From the NCBI RefSeq assembly GCF_000735435.1, contig NZ_JMPP01000036.1:1-59162 (forward strand): a DNA stretch of 59,162 nt, in the 5' to 3' direction. A model generated the notes under the pieces. The model was not told where the DNA came from and did no database searches. It was given only the letters and a program-made list of their open reading frames with translations. The stretch is from Klebsiella planticola ATCC 33531. Lineage in GTDB: Bacteria > Pseudomonadota > Gammaproteobacteria > Enterobacterales > Enterobacteriaceae. Positions 17,530-26,713 of this stretch are shown in pieces; the first letter of the stretch is position 1, and every line of letters starts with the position of its first letter. A program made the translations under genes and the position numbers.

Positions 17530-18426
17530 ATGGTTCAGCGTATTGCTATGGCCCCGCAGGGGCCGGAATTCTCGCGTTTTGTTATGGGCTACTGGCGTTT
17601 GATGGACTGGAATATGTCCGTGAACGAGCGGGTCAGCTTTATTGAGCAGCACCTGGATCTGGGCGTGACTACCGTCGATCACGCGGATATTTACGGCGAT
17701 TATCAGTGCGAAGCGGCTTTTGGCGAAGCGCTGAAGCAGGCTCCGCATCTGCGCGGTCGCATGGAAATCGTCAGCAAGTGTGGGATTGCCACTAAAGCCC
17801 GCGCCGAAAATACCATCGGCCACTACATCACCGACCGCGATCATATCGTCTTAAGTGCCGAGCAGTCCTTGCGCAATCTGGCGACCGACCATCTTGATTT
17901 GCTGCTGATTCACCGCCCGGATCCGTTAATGGATGCGGATGAGGTGGCGGAAGCCTTCCTCGCACTGCATCACAGCGGTAAAGTTCGCCACTTTGGCGTC
18001 TCCAACTTTACGCCGGCGCAGTTTACGCTGCTGCAATCGCGTCTGCCGTTTACTCTGGCCACCAACCAGGTTGAAATCTCTCCGGTACACCAGCCGCTGC
18101 TGCTGGATGGTACGCTGGATCAGCTGCAGCAGCTGCGTATCCGGCCGATGGCCTGGTCCTGCCTCGGCGGCGGGCGGTTGTTTAATGATGAAAGCTTCCA
18201 GCCGCTGCGTGATGAGCTGGCGCAAGTGGCTCAGGAGCTGAATGCTGAGAGCATCGAGCAGGTGGTTTATGCGTGGATCCTGCGTCTGCCGTCGCAGCCG
18301 TTACCGATTATCGGCTCCGGTAAAATCGAGCGTGTCCGCTCTGCCGTGGTGGCCGAAAAACTGAATATGTCTCGTCAGCAGTGGTTCCGCATCCGCAAAG
18401 CTGCGCTGGGTTATGACGTGCCATAA
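17530..18426 (+). CDS. ydhF: Aldo-keto reductase YdhF
   Basis: This 298-residue protein is an NADP-dependent aldo-keto reductase fold (TIM barrel). The AKR catalytic tyrosine region is in VDHADIYGDYQCEAAFGEAL, and the nucleotide-binding C-terminus contains PIIGSGKIERVRSA. It is closely similar to E. coli YdhF, whose substrate is not established. GAGGACG precedes ATG 17530. In E. coli sodC lies just downstream. Here the gene ends 134 bp before ydhK, with no sodC, and a TCCCGGT/ACCGGGA hairpin (18455-18477) lies between. Confidence 0.93.
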   Translation: MVQRIAMAPQGPEFSRFVMGYWRLMDWNMSVNERVSFIEQHLDLGVTTVDHADIYGDYQCEAAFGEALKQAPHLRGRMEIVSKCGIATKARAENTIGHYITDRDHIVLSAEQSLRNLATDHLDLLLIHRPDPLMDADEVAEAFLALHHSGKVRHFGVSNFTPAQFTLLQSRLPFTLATNQVEISPVHQPLLLDGTLDQLQQLRIRPMAWSCLGGGRLFNDESFQPLRDELAQVAQELNAESIEQVVYAWILRLPSQPLPIIGSGKIERVRSAVVAEKLNMSRQQWFRIRKAALGYDVP

Positions 18427-18560
18427 CTGACTGACGCCGCCTTCGCAATGGCTGTCCCGGTCGGCGACGAACCGGGATGGCCCTGCCGGAGGCGTTGTTT
18501 GCCGCTGTCTCCTCGCCATCACGCCACAGCGCTTCGCTGAAAATCAGAACGCATTCCGTT

Positions 18561-20591
18561 TTACGAGGCGCTCGCTCTCTCCGTTATTGTCCCGACCGCA
18601 GGTGCCTGCTCAAGCTGAGACAGGGCGCAATACAGCCGCCAGATCACGGCTGCCAGCTCTTTTGCTGCCGGCTGATGATGATGGTTCAGCGTGTCGCAAA
18701 TTCGCTGTAGCTCCTGCAAGGTTGAGGCCAGGGGGCGTTGCTGGACTCCGCGTTCGCTCATGACATCCCGGAGCAGACTGATGCATAAATCCCGCACCTG
18801 CGAGAGCGGGTCAGAACGGGTTTCCCACTCGCGAAGCTGCCAGACCACGTGCGAACAGTTAAGCAGCACCACGCCCCAGCGCAGCAGCCAGCGGCGCGCC
18901 AGGGCATCCTGGCTGTTACTTAACTGACTGATATGATGGTAGACCAGCGATTCAAACTCGTGTTCGCTATGTTGAGGTCGGCGGCTCAGCTGATCGACAA
19001 AGTGACGGCGTAACGCTTTTATGTGCCGGCGGCTCTTGCGCGCATCGGAACCGGGGCTGATCACGGCAAAAGCAAGCCAGGCAAAGCCGACGCCAATGAT
19101 TTTTCCAAGATTGTCGTTGAGGAACGAGGCAAAGTCGTAGACCGGCGGATTGGTCACCGAAATAAACGACCCCATGAACACAATCAATTGTCCCCACAGA
19201 CCCGCCAGCTTGGGCATTTGCAGCTTAAGCAGTTGCATGGTGGTCAGTAGCGGGAAAAGGAACAGCAGGAACTGCCACAGGTCGGTTATCTGTACCATCA
19301 GTCCGAATTTCACCCCGAAGCTGAATATCGACAGCAATATCAGCGTACGCATCAGCAGGGTCAATGATTTGAACGGCGAGGGTGAGACCGAGTAAAGCAC
19401 GCAGCAAATTGCTGCCAGGGTGAGCGCGGCGGCGCACGACTGCCATTGGGTGCTGATACCCCAGGCTCCTACCGCAACCAGCGCGCAGAACGTTCTGATG
19501 CCGTTCCACAACGCTTCGGCCTGATCGGTATGACGAGCTAACGCCGGGGCGGAAGGAACATTAAATTCGGCGATTACCGAGGCGTTTTCCACGCGCTGGA
19601 GCCAGCGACTGCTGTCCAGATACAGGCGGCAGAAGTAGCGCAGGCGCTTCCAGAACGCGAGATGGCGATAGTCGGCATCGGCGGGAGGCGCCAGCGGGGC
19701 GATTATCCGTGCGACAGCGTAAAAATCGGCCCGTGGATTGGCCAGCGCGATAAGCAGCGTTTCCAGTACTTCGCGGGTCTGCGCCGGCGCGGCCGGCCAG
19801 TTAACCAACATCCGCCGCAGGCTGGAGATGACGCTGGTCAGCCGCAGCTGCTGGTGGAGTAAATAGTTCAGCAGCGGGTTCTGACGACGAAAACGGTAAT
19901 GACTCCAGAAGGCCTGAATACGCAGCAGGTTCATGGTCAGGATTTGCCCGATCACGCTTTCGTGGGCGGTGCGAATGGCATCGGTGGTTTCCGGCACCCA
20001 CAGCAGACTGGCGTGCTCAAGCAGGCGAGCATGCATATTTTTCAATGCCGTCAGCAGCGCAGTGCCATCCGACGTACTGGGCATGATCATCATCATCAGC
20101 CCGCCGCACAGGATGCCGACGATAACCTCGCAAACTCGCGACTGCGCGATAGTCCACAGCTCGTTGGCGTCGGTAATGTTGATAACCGGAAAGGCGATAA
20201 TGGCGCAGGTGTAGCCGGCGAGCTGGAAAGCGTAGGCCACGTTGTTGGTATACATTGCGCAGGCCCAGGTACAGAGCGCAATCCACGCCGAAATGCTGAA
20301 TAAAAATAGCCAGGGGTCGTTTAGCGTATGTCCGGCGAGCAGCAGCGCGGCACAGGCGCCGAGCAGGCTTCCGGCAATGCGTCCGAAGCTCTTACTGATC
20401 ACGCCACCGACCGTCGGGAAACTGACGACGGCGGCAGAGGTCATCGCCCAGTAAGGCTCATCAAGATCCAGCCAGTAAGCAATACTCAGCGCGAGACACA
20501 TCGCGATGCCGTTACGCAGGGCATAGCGCCACTGCGGACGGCTGGCTTTAACCCAGGGAAGAGCACGCCATGACGGGACCTGCAGCTTCAT
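18561..20591 (-). CDS. ydhK: FUSC/ArAE-family inner-membrane protein YdhK
   Basis: This 676-residue member of the aromatic acid exporter (fusaric acid resistance) family has two blocks of hydrophobic helices (about residues 20-180 and 360-500) separated by cytoplasmic regions. With YdhJ as periplasmic adaptor and YdhI as small membrane partner it should form an AaeAB-like efflux system; the substrate is unknown. The start, ATG 20591, shares one base with the ydhJ stop codon (TGATG), so the two are translationally coupled. A longer upstream frame exists but lies inside ydhJ. Confidence 0.92.
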   Translation of the reverse strand: MKLQVPSWRALPWVKASRPQWRYALRNGIAMCLALSIAYWLDLDEPYWAMTSAAVVSFPTVGGVISKSFGRIAGSLLGACAALLLAGHTLNDPWLFLFSISAWIALCTWACAMYTNNVAYAFQLAGYTCAIIAFPVINITDANELWTIAQSRVCEVIVGILCGGLMMMIMPSTSDGTALLTALKNMHARLLEHASLLWVPETTDAIRTAHESVIGQILTMNLLRIQAFWSHYRFRRQNPLLNYLLHQQLRLTSVISSLRRMLVNWPAAPAQTREVLETLLIALANPRADFYAVARIIAPLAPPADADYRHLAFWKRLRYFCRLYLDSSRWLQRVENASVIAEFNVPSAPALARHTDQAEALWNGIRTFCALVAVGAWGISTQWQSCAAALTLAAICCVLYSVSPSPFKSLTLLMRTLILLSIFSFGVKFGLMVQITDLWQFLLFLFPLLTTMQLLKLQMPKLAGLWGQLIVFMGSFISVTNPPVYDFASFLNDNLGKIIGVGFAWLAFAVISPGSDARKSRRHIKALRRHFVDQLSRRPQHSEHEFESLVYHHISQLSNSQDALARRWLLRWGVVLLNCSHVVWQLREWETRSDPLSQVRDLCISLLRDVMSERGVQQRPLASTLQELQRICDTLNHHHQPAAKELAAVIWRLYCALSQLEQAPAVGTITERASAS

Positions 20592-21487
20592 CAGGGTTCG
20601 CCAATTGAGACGGTGCAGGTGGTCCCGGAAACCAGCGTCGTATCCGCAGGCAAACCGTTGAGTTCGATGCGCACCGGTACGCGCTGGGCCAGACGAACCC
20701 ACGGGATATTCGGTTTAATATTGGCAACCAGGCTGTTCCCGCCTTCGATACTTTGGTCGACGATGGCACGGCCGATACTGGATACGTGACCCTGTAACGT
20801 TTGCTTGCTGCTGTACAAAACTATCTGCGCACTATCGCCAGCGCGAATATGGCGCAGCTTGGTCTCTTCAAAGTAACCAATGACATAAAATGAATTGCTA
20901 TCGACAAGGGCGAAAACCGGATGGCCTGCCGAGGCGTAGTCGCCCACGCGGGTCGTTAAGTTTGTCACCCAGCCATCTACCGGCGATTTCACGGCCGTCT
21001 GACCAAGCTGCCATTGCGCGTGCTCCAGACTGGCCTGCGCCACGCCGACCACCGCTTTGGCGGCCTCAAGGTTGGTCGTCGCAGTGTTCAGCGCGGTATT
21101 GGCGCTTTCCAGATCTTCGGCGGAGATTGCCTCTTGCGAAAGATGACGACGACGACGGGCATCACTGGCCGCTTTCGTTTGCTCCGCTTTGGCTTTGGCC
21201 ATTTCCGCTTGCGCTTTCGCGAGCTGCGCTTCGGCGTTGAGAGCGGCAATACGATAAGGGGTGTCATCGATCCTGAACAGAACGTCGCCGGCTTTGACTA
21301 ACTGGTTATCGCGAACGTTTAGCTGGAGGATGCTGCCGGAGACCTGCGGCGTGATGCTGACCTGTTCGGCGCGTACTTTGCCATCCCGGGTCCAGGGGGA
21401 TTGCGTGTAATAGTTCCAGACCAGCCAGGCGGCAATGATCGCGAGTGCGGCGACCAATAAGGTCGAGAGGTATTTGAGTTTTTTCAT
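20591..21487 (-). CDS. ydhJ: Membrane fusion protein YdhJ (HlyD family)
   Basis: This 298-residue periplasmic adaptor has an N-terminal membrane anchor (residues 7-27), a lipoyl-like barrel half ([20 protein letters not shown]) and an alpha-helical hairpin rich in Ala/Lys/Glu (about 80-150). The second barrel half ([20 protein letters not shown]) and a beta-barrel domain follow. It resembles AaeA. It lies between ydhI (10-bp gap) and ydhK (one-base overlap) in a clear three-gene operon. The operon is divergent from slyA; SlyA is known to act on ydhIJK in E. coli. Confidence 0.94.
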   Translation of the reverse strand: MKKLKYLSTLLVAALAIIAAWLVWNYYTQSPWTRDGKVRAEQVSITPQVSGSILQLNVRDNQLVKAGDVLFRIDDTPYRIAALNAEAQLAKAQAEMAKAKAEQTKAASDARRRRHLSQEAISAEDLESANTALNTATTNLEAAKAVVGVAQASLEHAQWQLGQTAVKSPVDGWVTNLTTRVGDYASAGHPVFALVDSNSFYVIGYFEETKLRHIRAGDSAQIVLYSSKQTLQGHVSSIGRAIVDQSIEGGNSLVANIKPNIPWVRLAQRVPVRIELNGLPADTTLVSGTTCTVSIGEP

Positions 21488-21497
21488 GTCGTGAACA

Positions 21498-21734
21498 TTA
21501 CCAGGCAGTCAGTAAAACCAGAGCCAGACACACAGAGAGTGCAAACAGGGACAGATCCATCAGCAAGGGATGCCAGATATCGCCGGCATACATCCAGTCG
21601 CGCAGCTGGCGGTGAATAACCAGCCAGATAAAAAATCCCAGCAATACGGCTTTAAACAGGGGAGGAAAGTAAATTGACGCACCGAATACCAGGTCCTGGA
21701 GCGACAATCCGGAAGTGTTAAGACTCAGTTTCAC
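21498..21734 (-). CDS. ydhI: DUF1656 membrane protein YdhI
   Basis: This 78-residue protein has two membrane segments (about 18-42 and 55-77) and family hallmarks [10 protein letters not shown] and [15 protein letters not shown]. It is the AaeX-type partner of the YdhJK efflux pair. The start is GTG 21734, which gives the same 78-residue length as E. coli YdhI and has AAGGA 9 nt upstream. An upstream ATG in frame would add an unrelated extension across the promoter. Confidence 0.93.
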   Translation of the reverse strand: MKLSLNTSGLSLQDLVFGASIYFPPLFKAVLLGFFIWLVIHRQLRDWMYAGDIWHPLLMDLSLFALSVCLALVLLTAW

Positions 21735-21884
21735 AAGCAAAAATCCTTTGCCATTGCAGGGAGAATGTTCAGAGCATGCTACTATTACACATTGTAAATC
21801 ATTGTTTTGAATTTGGTGTATCAGGTAATTCATTTGTTTTGATTATTCAAATGCTGCACACTATTCTAAAATCAGTATAATAAC

Positions 21885-21896
21885 TTAGCAAGCTAA
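21885..21896. promoter_or_regulatory. SlyA binding box
   Basis: TTAGCAAGCTAA is an exact copy of the SlyA consensus palindrome. It lies 16 bp upstream of the slyA start codon, just before AAGGAG, and within the spacer shared with ydhI. This fits autorepression and control of the divergent operon. Confidence 0.92.
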
Positions 21897-21912
21897 TTAT
21901 AAGGAGATGAAA

Positions 21913-22347
21913 TTGGAATCGCCACTGGGTTCTGATCTGGCACGTTTAGTGCGCGTCTGGCGCGCGCTGATCGACCATCGCCTGAAACCTCTGGAGTTAA
22001 CGCAGACGCATTGGGTCACGCTGCACAATATTCATCAGCTGCCTCCTGAGCAGTCGCAGATTCAACTGGCGAAAGCTATTGGTATCGAGCAACCCTCACT
22101 GGTGCGTACGCTGGATCAGCTGGAAGAGAAAGGTCTTATTTCTCGCCAGACTTGTGCAAACGACCGGCGCGCGAAACGAATCAGGTTAACGGAAAAAGCG
22201 GAGCCGCTGATCAACGAAATGGAAGAAGTGATCGGCAAGACGCGTGATGAGATTCTGTCTGGTGTGTCGGCAGAAGAAGTCGCAACGCTGCTCAATTTAA
22301 TCCGTAAACTGGAACAAAATATCCTCGATCTTCAGGCAAAAGATTAA
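21913..22347 (+). CDS. slyA: MarR-family transcriptional regulator SlyA
   Basis: SlyA is a homodimeric winged-helix regulator that counteracts H-NS silencing and responds to salicylate-like ligands. The 144-residue protein begins [20 protein letters not shown] (first residue read as Met). The recognition helix is near [21 protein letters not shown] chose TTG 21913 because AAGGAG at 21901-21906 has 6-nt spacing to it but none to the ATG at 21907. The TTG start and 144-residue length are those of E. coli and Salmonella SlyA. A terminator follows at once. Confidence 0.96.
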   Translation: MESPLGSDLARLVRVWRALIDHRLKPLELTQTHWVTLHNIHQLPPEQSQIQLAKAIGIEQPSLVRTLDQLEEKGLISRQTCANDRRAKRIRLTEKAEPLINEMEEVIGKTRDEILSGVSAEEVATLLNLIRKLEQNILDLQAKD

Positions 22348-22353
22348 TTTATT

Positions 22354-22387
22354 CAGGGCCCTGAGCGTTCAAGGCCCTTTTTTTATC
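22354..22387 (+). terminator. slyA terminator
   Basis: AGGGCC and GGCCCT pair around a 12-nt loop, followed by seven T. Confidence 0.8.
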
Positions 22388-22404
22388 TTCGGTTATGCCA
22401 GGCG

Positions 22405-22953
22405 TCAGTTAGCCATCTGATTCCCTCCGCCTTTCCTGGCCTGATACATGGCGGCATCGTCTCGTTTTCGCCTGACGGAGACGTTCTGCCCCCGTCAGTC
22501 TTCATGAACCGTACTGACCAGCAGGAGAGCGGTGAGGCTATCCAGGGGGCTGCAATTATAGCGCCGGCCCAGCAAATCGTGGGTCCAGTTTTGACAGCAA
22601 TAATTTATCCCTGAATTCCCGACAGAGGTTAAACACATCACACCGTAAATAAATAAGGTACCGGGCATTGCACCGAAGGGGGCTTTTGCGACTGGTGTCT
22701 GCCATCAACAGGAAAAGCAAAAAAATAATACGCTGTGCAGAAGATTCACCGCAGCAAACTATATTGTGTGGCCGCGGTAAAATAATAATTCGGTATATAT
22801 AGCCTTCCGCTGGCCTGAATGAAATAATGAGCAGAGAGTAATACTTCCGGCAAAAGCAATGCACAATACCAGAATAAGCGTATGTGCCTGCCGGGGGAGT
22901 TTTTCGCTATGGCGACAGGTGGAGAAAATGCGAGCGGTGATAAACAGTCGCAT
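22405..22953 (-). pseudogene. Degraded diguanylate cyclase (GGDEF domain) gene
   Basis: Reading the minus strand, pieces of a membrane-bound GGDEF protein appear in several frames. From 22953 there is an N-terminal stretch with one strongly hydrophobic segment (LILVLCIAFAGSITLCSLF) that soon hits a stop. Near 22565-22600 a piece reads LLSKLDPRFAGPAL, like the start of a GGDEF domain. Then come NCSPLDSLTALLLVSTVHED, resembling the beta strand before the metal site, and GAERLRQA. At the end is DDAAMYQARKGGGNQMAN before a stop at 22405-22407, resembling the domain's C-terminal helix. The GGDEF motif itself is missing, and frameshifts and stops separate the pieces. E. coli has no gene here. Confidence 0.72.
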
Positions 22954-23482
22954 CGTATTCGTTAAGAACAGCGTCTCGTTAGCCTGACAGGCCTGTCGCC
23001 CCAGCCTCAGACGCTGCGAAAGCGCAGTGGGTGGCTGTCAGGCACAGGGATTTTCTGGCATACCCGTCAGCCTAAAGCAAGAAAGCGTGACGCGGAGTAT
23101 GAATAAAAAAGTGAATCCGCGGGGCGTGGAGTCAAAATCGATATACGATTCATTAATGTGGCCCGAAATAAACCTGTCTCTTTCATGAAAACAGCGCTGC
23201 ACACGAAGTGAATAAAATTCCTTCACGCCGTGCTGAAGAATAATACGCATGGCTGTTGAAAACAATATCCATCTTTTGGGACGGCGCGAGAAGTGTGACG
23301 GAATAAGATGACAAAGCCGTTATGAGTTGACGGTGAGCGAACATGGGGTTGCCCGAGCACGGTGTTTTTATATAACAGCGGTGCTGCCGAGTTCTTTTTT
23401 TCAGACACTACCGGACACGGTTTTGATATTAACCAGAGGGAGAAGCAGGGCGGCCATAAAGACCGCACTGAGAGGTTCAAAC
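22954..23482. other. Unrecognised DNA between the GGDEF remnant and slyB
   Basis: This 529-bp stretch holds several short minus-strand frames (for example 23038-23265) with interrupting stops. One short hydrophobic run (AVFMAALLLPLVNIKTVSGS, around 23405-23465) could be the remnant of a membrane protein N-terminus. I recognise no intact gene, RNA or repeat. It may be further decay of the neighbouring gene or of a second one. Confidence 0.4.
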
Positions 23483-23950
23483 TTAACGTGGGGAGACGGT
23501 AACCTGGCTGCCGCTGCCGGCAATCGCCACGCGCTGGCCGACAGAGAACGGCGTGCTACCCTGTTTCTGCACCACCAGGATGGTATTGCCGTCATCTTTA
23601 CGGATTTCCAGCTCAACGCCCTGAGTTTTGTTCATTGCGCCCTGTACACCCTGTCCGGCTACGCCGCCGGCGACCGCGCCTGCTGCGGTGGCCAGAGAGC
23701 GGCCGGTACCGCCGCCGATGGTATTACCGAGGAAACCACCAAGCACCGCACCACCGATAGCACCGATAGCATTGCTGTCATCACCGCTCTGGATCTGTAC
23801 TGCGCGGGTATGAACAATGGTCCCGTAGGTGACGCTTTGCACCTGTTTGGCTTCCGATGCGGAGTAAACGTCTCCGGAGAGGCCGCTGCTGCTCACGCAA
23901 CCTGCAAGCGATAAACCAATCATCGAGACAGCCAAAACACGTAAAATCAT
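23483..23950 (-). CDS. slyB: Outer-membrane lipoprotein SlyB
   Basis: SlyB is a PhoP-regulated outer-membrane lipoprotein that shields outer-membrane proteins and stabilises the envelope under stress. Its 155 residues equal E. coli SlyB. The lipobox LAGC gives lipidation at Cys18. A glycine-zipper region follows (AIGAIGGAVLGGFLGNTIGG at about 62-81, then AAGAVAGGVAGQGVQGAM). A candidate PhoP box lies upstream at 24074-24090. The C-terminal part forms a small beta domain. The gene converges with the slyA side across the decayed region. Confidence 0.96.
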   Translation of the reverse strand: MILRVLAVSMIGLSLAGCVSSSGLSGDVYSASEAKQVQSVTYGTIVHTRAVQIQSGDDSNAIGAIGGAVLGGFLGNTIGGGTGRSLATAAGAVAGGVAGQGVQGAMNKTQGVELEIRKDDGNTILVVQKQGSTPFSVGQRVAIAGSGSQVTVSPR

Positions 23951-24073
23951 TTATGAATCTCCTTCACCGAATAGTGTTCTGTTGAACGTCCATGCGTTCA
24001 ATTATATGGCATTTCATCGTCGGCTGGCATACTTCCAGCATGGACCAGACAAAAAATAATAATCCGCTCCTCT

Positions 24074-24090
24074 TCAACTTAACATAAACA
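24074..24090 (-). promoter_or_regulatory. Candidate PhoP box upstream of slyB
   Basis: The minus strand reads TGTTTATGTTAAGTTGA: one exact TGTTTA, a 5-bp spacer, and AGTTGA (4 of 6). A TATTAT -10-like hexamer follows 11-12 bp downstream, the spacing found at PhoP-activated promoters. E. coli slyB is a known PhoP target. Confidence 0.65.
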
Positions 24091-24217
24091 TAAGTTCTTT
24101 ACGTAATGCGCAATCTTTCGCGCTTTAGTGTTAATAAACGTTAGTGCACCGTAGCATTGCCCTCTTCTTTATGATGGAGTGTGAGGCATACGAGAGTCAT
24201 GGAATGAAGGAAGGCGT

Positions 24218-25342
24218 ATGAAATCAGGTCACTTTATCGGCGTAATGTCCGGAACCAGCCTCGATGGCATTGATGTGGTTCTGGCGGCAATCAACGAAAG
24301 CGTAGTGGCGCAGCAGGCCAGTCTGTCGTACCCCATTCCGGTGGCAATAAAAGAGGATATTCTGGCCATCTGCCAGGGGCAAACGCTGACGTTATCCCAG
24401 CTCGGTCAGCTGGATACGCGTCTGGGGCGCTTATTTGCCGATGCCGTGCTGGCTCTTATGCGTCAGGAGAATGTGCAGCCGACGGATATTGTCGCTATCG
24501 GTTGTCATGGGCAAACGGTATGGCACGAACCAACGGGCGAAGCGCCGAATACGCTGCAAATCGGTGATAACAACCAGATAGCCGCCCATACCGGCGTGAC
24601 GGTGGTGGGGGATTTTCGGCGTCGTGATATGGCGCTTGGCGGTCAGGGAGCACCGCTGGTTCCGGCTTTCCACCATGCGCTGTTGGCGCATCCCGTCGAG
24701 CGGCGGATGGTGCTCAATATCGGCGGGATCGCCAACCTGTCGCTGTTGGCGCCGGGCGTGCCGGTCCGCGGCTATGACACCGGACCGGGTAATATGCTGA
24801 TGGATGCGTGGATCTGGCGTCAGTGTGGAAAACCCTACGATAAAGACGCGCAGTGGGCCAGCGAAGGCAAGGTGCTGCTACCGCTGCTACAAAACATGCT
24901 CAGCGATCCGTGGTTTGCGCTACCGGCGCCGAAAAGCACCGGACGTGAATATTTCAACTACGGCTGGCTGGAGCGCCATCTGGCTCGTTTCCAGGGGCTG
25001 CGTCCGCAGGATGTGCAGGCGACTCTGGCAGAACTGACGGCGGTGACCATCGCGGAACAGGTGCTGCTGAGCGGCGGCTGTGAACGTCTGCTGGTGTGCG
25101 GCGGCGGCGCGTGTAATCCGCTGCTGATGGCGCGGCTGGCAGCGCTGTTGCCGGGTACGGAGGTGTCTACGACCGATGCGGCTGGTATCAGCGGCGATGA
25201 TATGGAAGCGCTGGCATTTGCCTGGCTGGCATGGCGGACGATGTCCGGACTCCCCGGTAATCTCCCGTCGGTCACCGGCGCTTGTGAAGCCACTGTGCTC
25301 GGGGCCATTTTCCCCGCAAACCGGCCGCAGAATCAGAGTTAA
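24218..25342 (+). CDS. anmK: Anhydro-N-acetylmuramic acid kinase
   Basis: AnmK opens and phosphorylates 1,6-anhydro-MurNAc to MurNAc-6-phosphate in cytoplasmic peptidoglycan recycling, feeding MurQ. The 374-residue protein is an ASKHA-fold kinase with the phosphate loop [17 protein letters not shown] at the N-terminus. It also has [10 protein letters not shown], the adenosine motif [11 protein letters not shown] and [22 protein letters not shown] precedes ATG 24218. It is followed by mliC 92 bp later. Confidence 0.97.
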   Translation: MKSGHFIGVMSGTSLDGIDVVLAAINESVVAQQASLSYPIPVAIKEDILAICQGQTLTLSQLGQLDTRLGRLFADAVLALMRQENVQPTDIVAIGCHGQTVWHEPTGEAPNTLQIGDNNQIAAHTGVTVVGDFRRRDMALGGQGAPLVPAFHHALLAHPVERRMVLNIGGIANLSLLAPGVPVRGYDTGPGNMLMDAWIWRQCGKPYDKDAQWASEGKVLLPLLQNMLSDPWFALPAPKSTGREYFNYGWLERHLARFQGLRPQDVQATLAELTAVTIAEQVLLSGGCERLLVCGGGACNPLLMARLAALLPGTEVSTTDAAGISGDDMEALAFAWLAWRTMSGLPGNLPSVTGACEATVLGAIFPANRPQNQS

Positions 25343-25434
25343 CTGAAACACCTGTTTTTTATTTACCGGTAAACTGGATGAAGTTAACGGGGGGCGATTT
25401 GCCCTCCTGGACCGGGATAGTCGAAGGCAAACGA

Positions 25435-25758
25435 ATGAAAAAAATCCTTATCGCTGTAGTACCCTTTATGCTCGCAGGCTGTAGCTACTATAACCAGTTT
25501 GTGGAGCGGATGCAGACGGATACCCTGGAGTATCAGTGCGATCAGAAACCGCTGACCGTGCACATCAACAATACCCGGCAGATTGCCAGCTTTATCTATG
25601 ACAACCAGCAGTTGAATCTGGCACAGGGGCTTTCGGCATCAGGCGCGCGCTACACCGACGGCGTGTATGTCTTCTGGTCGAAAGGCGACAGCGCCACCGT
25701 TTACAAGCGCGATCGCGTTGTGCTGGAAAACTGTCAGCTGCAGACGGCCAAACGTTGA
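25435..25758 (+). CDS. mliC: C-type lysozyme inhibitor lipoprotein MliC (YdhA)
   Basis: MliC is an outer-membrane lipoprotein that binds the active site of c-type lysozyme from the periplasm. The 107-residue precursor has lipobox LAGC with Cys16 as the lipidation site. The inhibitory loop motif [18 protein letters not shown] carries the conserved Ser and Lys. Cys pairs around YQCDQ and LENCQLQ fit the fold. ATG 25435 has AAGG 7 nt upstream; an upstream in-frame ATG would bury the signal peptide and is rejected. Confidence 0.95.
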   Translation: MKKILIAVVPFMLAGCSYYNQFVERMQTDTLEYQCDQKPLTVHINNTRQIASFIYDNQQLNLAQGLSASGARYTDGVYVFWSKGDSATVYKRDRVVLENCQLQTAKR

Positions 25759-25815
25759 GATTTCCGGCCCGGGGGCGCACAATGACGCCACCCGATGACT
25801 ATTTTCTCACTTGCC

Positions 25816-26472
25816 ATGTCTGATAACGACGAATTGCAGCAAATCGCGCATCTGCGCCGAGAGTATACCCGTGGCGGCCTGCGCCGCCGCGATCTTCCCG
25901 CCGAACCGCTGACTTTATTTGAGCGTTGGCTCAGACAAGCCTGCGACGCCCGGCTGGCCGACCCGACGGCAATGGTCGTCGCCACCGTTGACGAAAACGG
26001 CCAACCTTACCAGCGAATTGTTCTGCTCAAGCACTATGACGAAAAAGGGCTGGTGTTTTATACCAACCTCGGAAGTCGCAAAGCCCACCAGATCGAAAAC
26101 AATCCTCGCGTGAGCCTGCTTTTTCCGTGGCACATGCTGGAGCGTCAGGTGATGGTGACTGGCAAGGCGGAGCGCCTGTCAACGCTGGAAGTGGTGAAGT
26201 ATTTCCACAGCCGCCCGCGCGACAGCCAGATTGGCGCCTGGGTCTCCCAGCAGTCAACCCGCATCTCAGCCCGCGGTATCCTGGAAAGTAAGTTCCTGGA
26301 GCTGAAACAGAAATTCCAGCAAGGCGAAGTGCCGCTGCCGAGCTTCTGGGGGGGATTCCGCGTGAATATTGAGCAGATGGAATTCTGGCAGGGCGGTGAA
26401 CACCGTCTGCACGATCGTTTTTTATACCAGCGCGACAACAGCGCGTGGAAAATCGATCGTCTGGCCCCGTAA
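25816..26472 (+). CDS. pdxH: Pyridoxine/pyridoxamine 5'-phosphate oxidase
   Basis: PdxH is an FMN enzyme that oxidises PNP or PMP to pyridoxal 5'-phosphate. The 218-residue protein is nearly identical to E. coli PdxH. FMN and substrate residues lie in [32 protein letters not shown] and [11 protein letters not shown]. The start [20 protein letters not shown] at 25816 matches E. coli. A frame from 25795 would add seven residues and is not supported. Its position near pdxY groups two vitamin B6 genes around tyrS. Confidence 0.97.
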   Translation: MSDNDELQQIAHLRREYTRGGLRRRDLPAEPLTLFERWLRQACDARLADPTAMVVATVDENGQPYQRIVLLKHYDEKGLVFYTNLGSRKAHQIENNPRVSLLFPWHMLERQVMVTGKAERLSTLEVVKYFHSRPRDSQIGAWVSQQSTRISARGILESKFLELKQKFQQGEVPLPSFWGGFRVNIEQMEFWQGGEHRLHDRFLYQRDNSAWKIDRLAP

Positions 26473-26526
26473 TCCCTGAAATTTGTTGTGTTAAGCGCTG
26501 GTGCTGGATGGGCTGGCGCTTTATTC

Positions 26527-26643
26527 TATAGACTTCATTTTTCAAGCTGCGTCTTTGTTGGCTGTGCCGGCTTATTCCGGCCGTTTGCTTGCGTAAGTCT
26601 CCGTACTTGCCGCCTTGAGGCAACTTGAATGATTTTGCATAGA
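26527..26643. repeat. ERIC element (enterobacterial repetitive intergenic consensus)
   Basis: This element of about 117 bp in the pdxH-tyrS spacer has the ERIC ends. The left end has TTTTTCAAGCTGCGTCTTTG then TTGGCTG. The right end has CTTGCCGCC followed by GCAACTTGAATGATTTTG. The ends are imperfect inverted repeats, as in the usual 127-bp ERIC. It is somewhat short and diverged. Being intergenic and transcribed, it would fold into a large hairpin in the mRNA. Confidence 0.8.
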
Positions 26644-26713
26644 TGTTTTTTTTCGCGTCTGGCGAAAAGTCGTGTACCGGCAAAGGTGCAGTCGTTTATA
26701 CATGGAGAATTTG

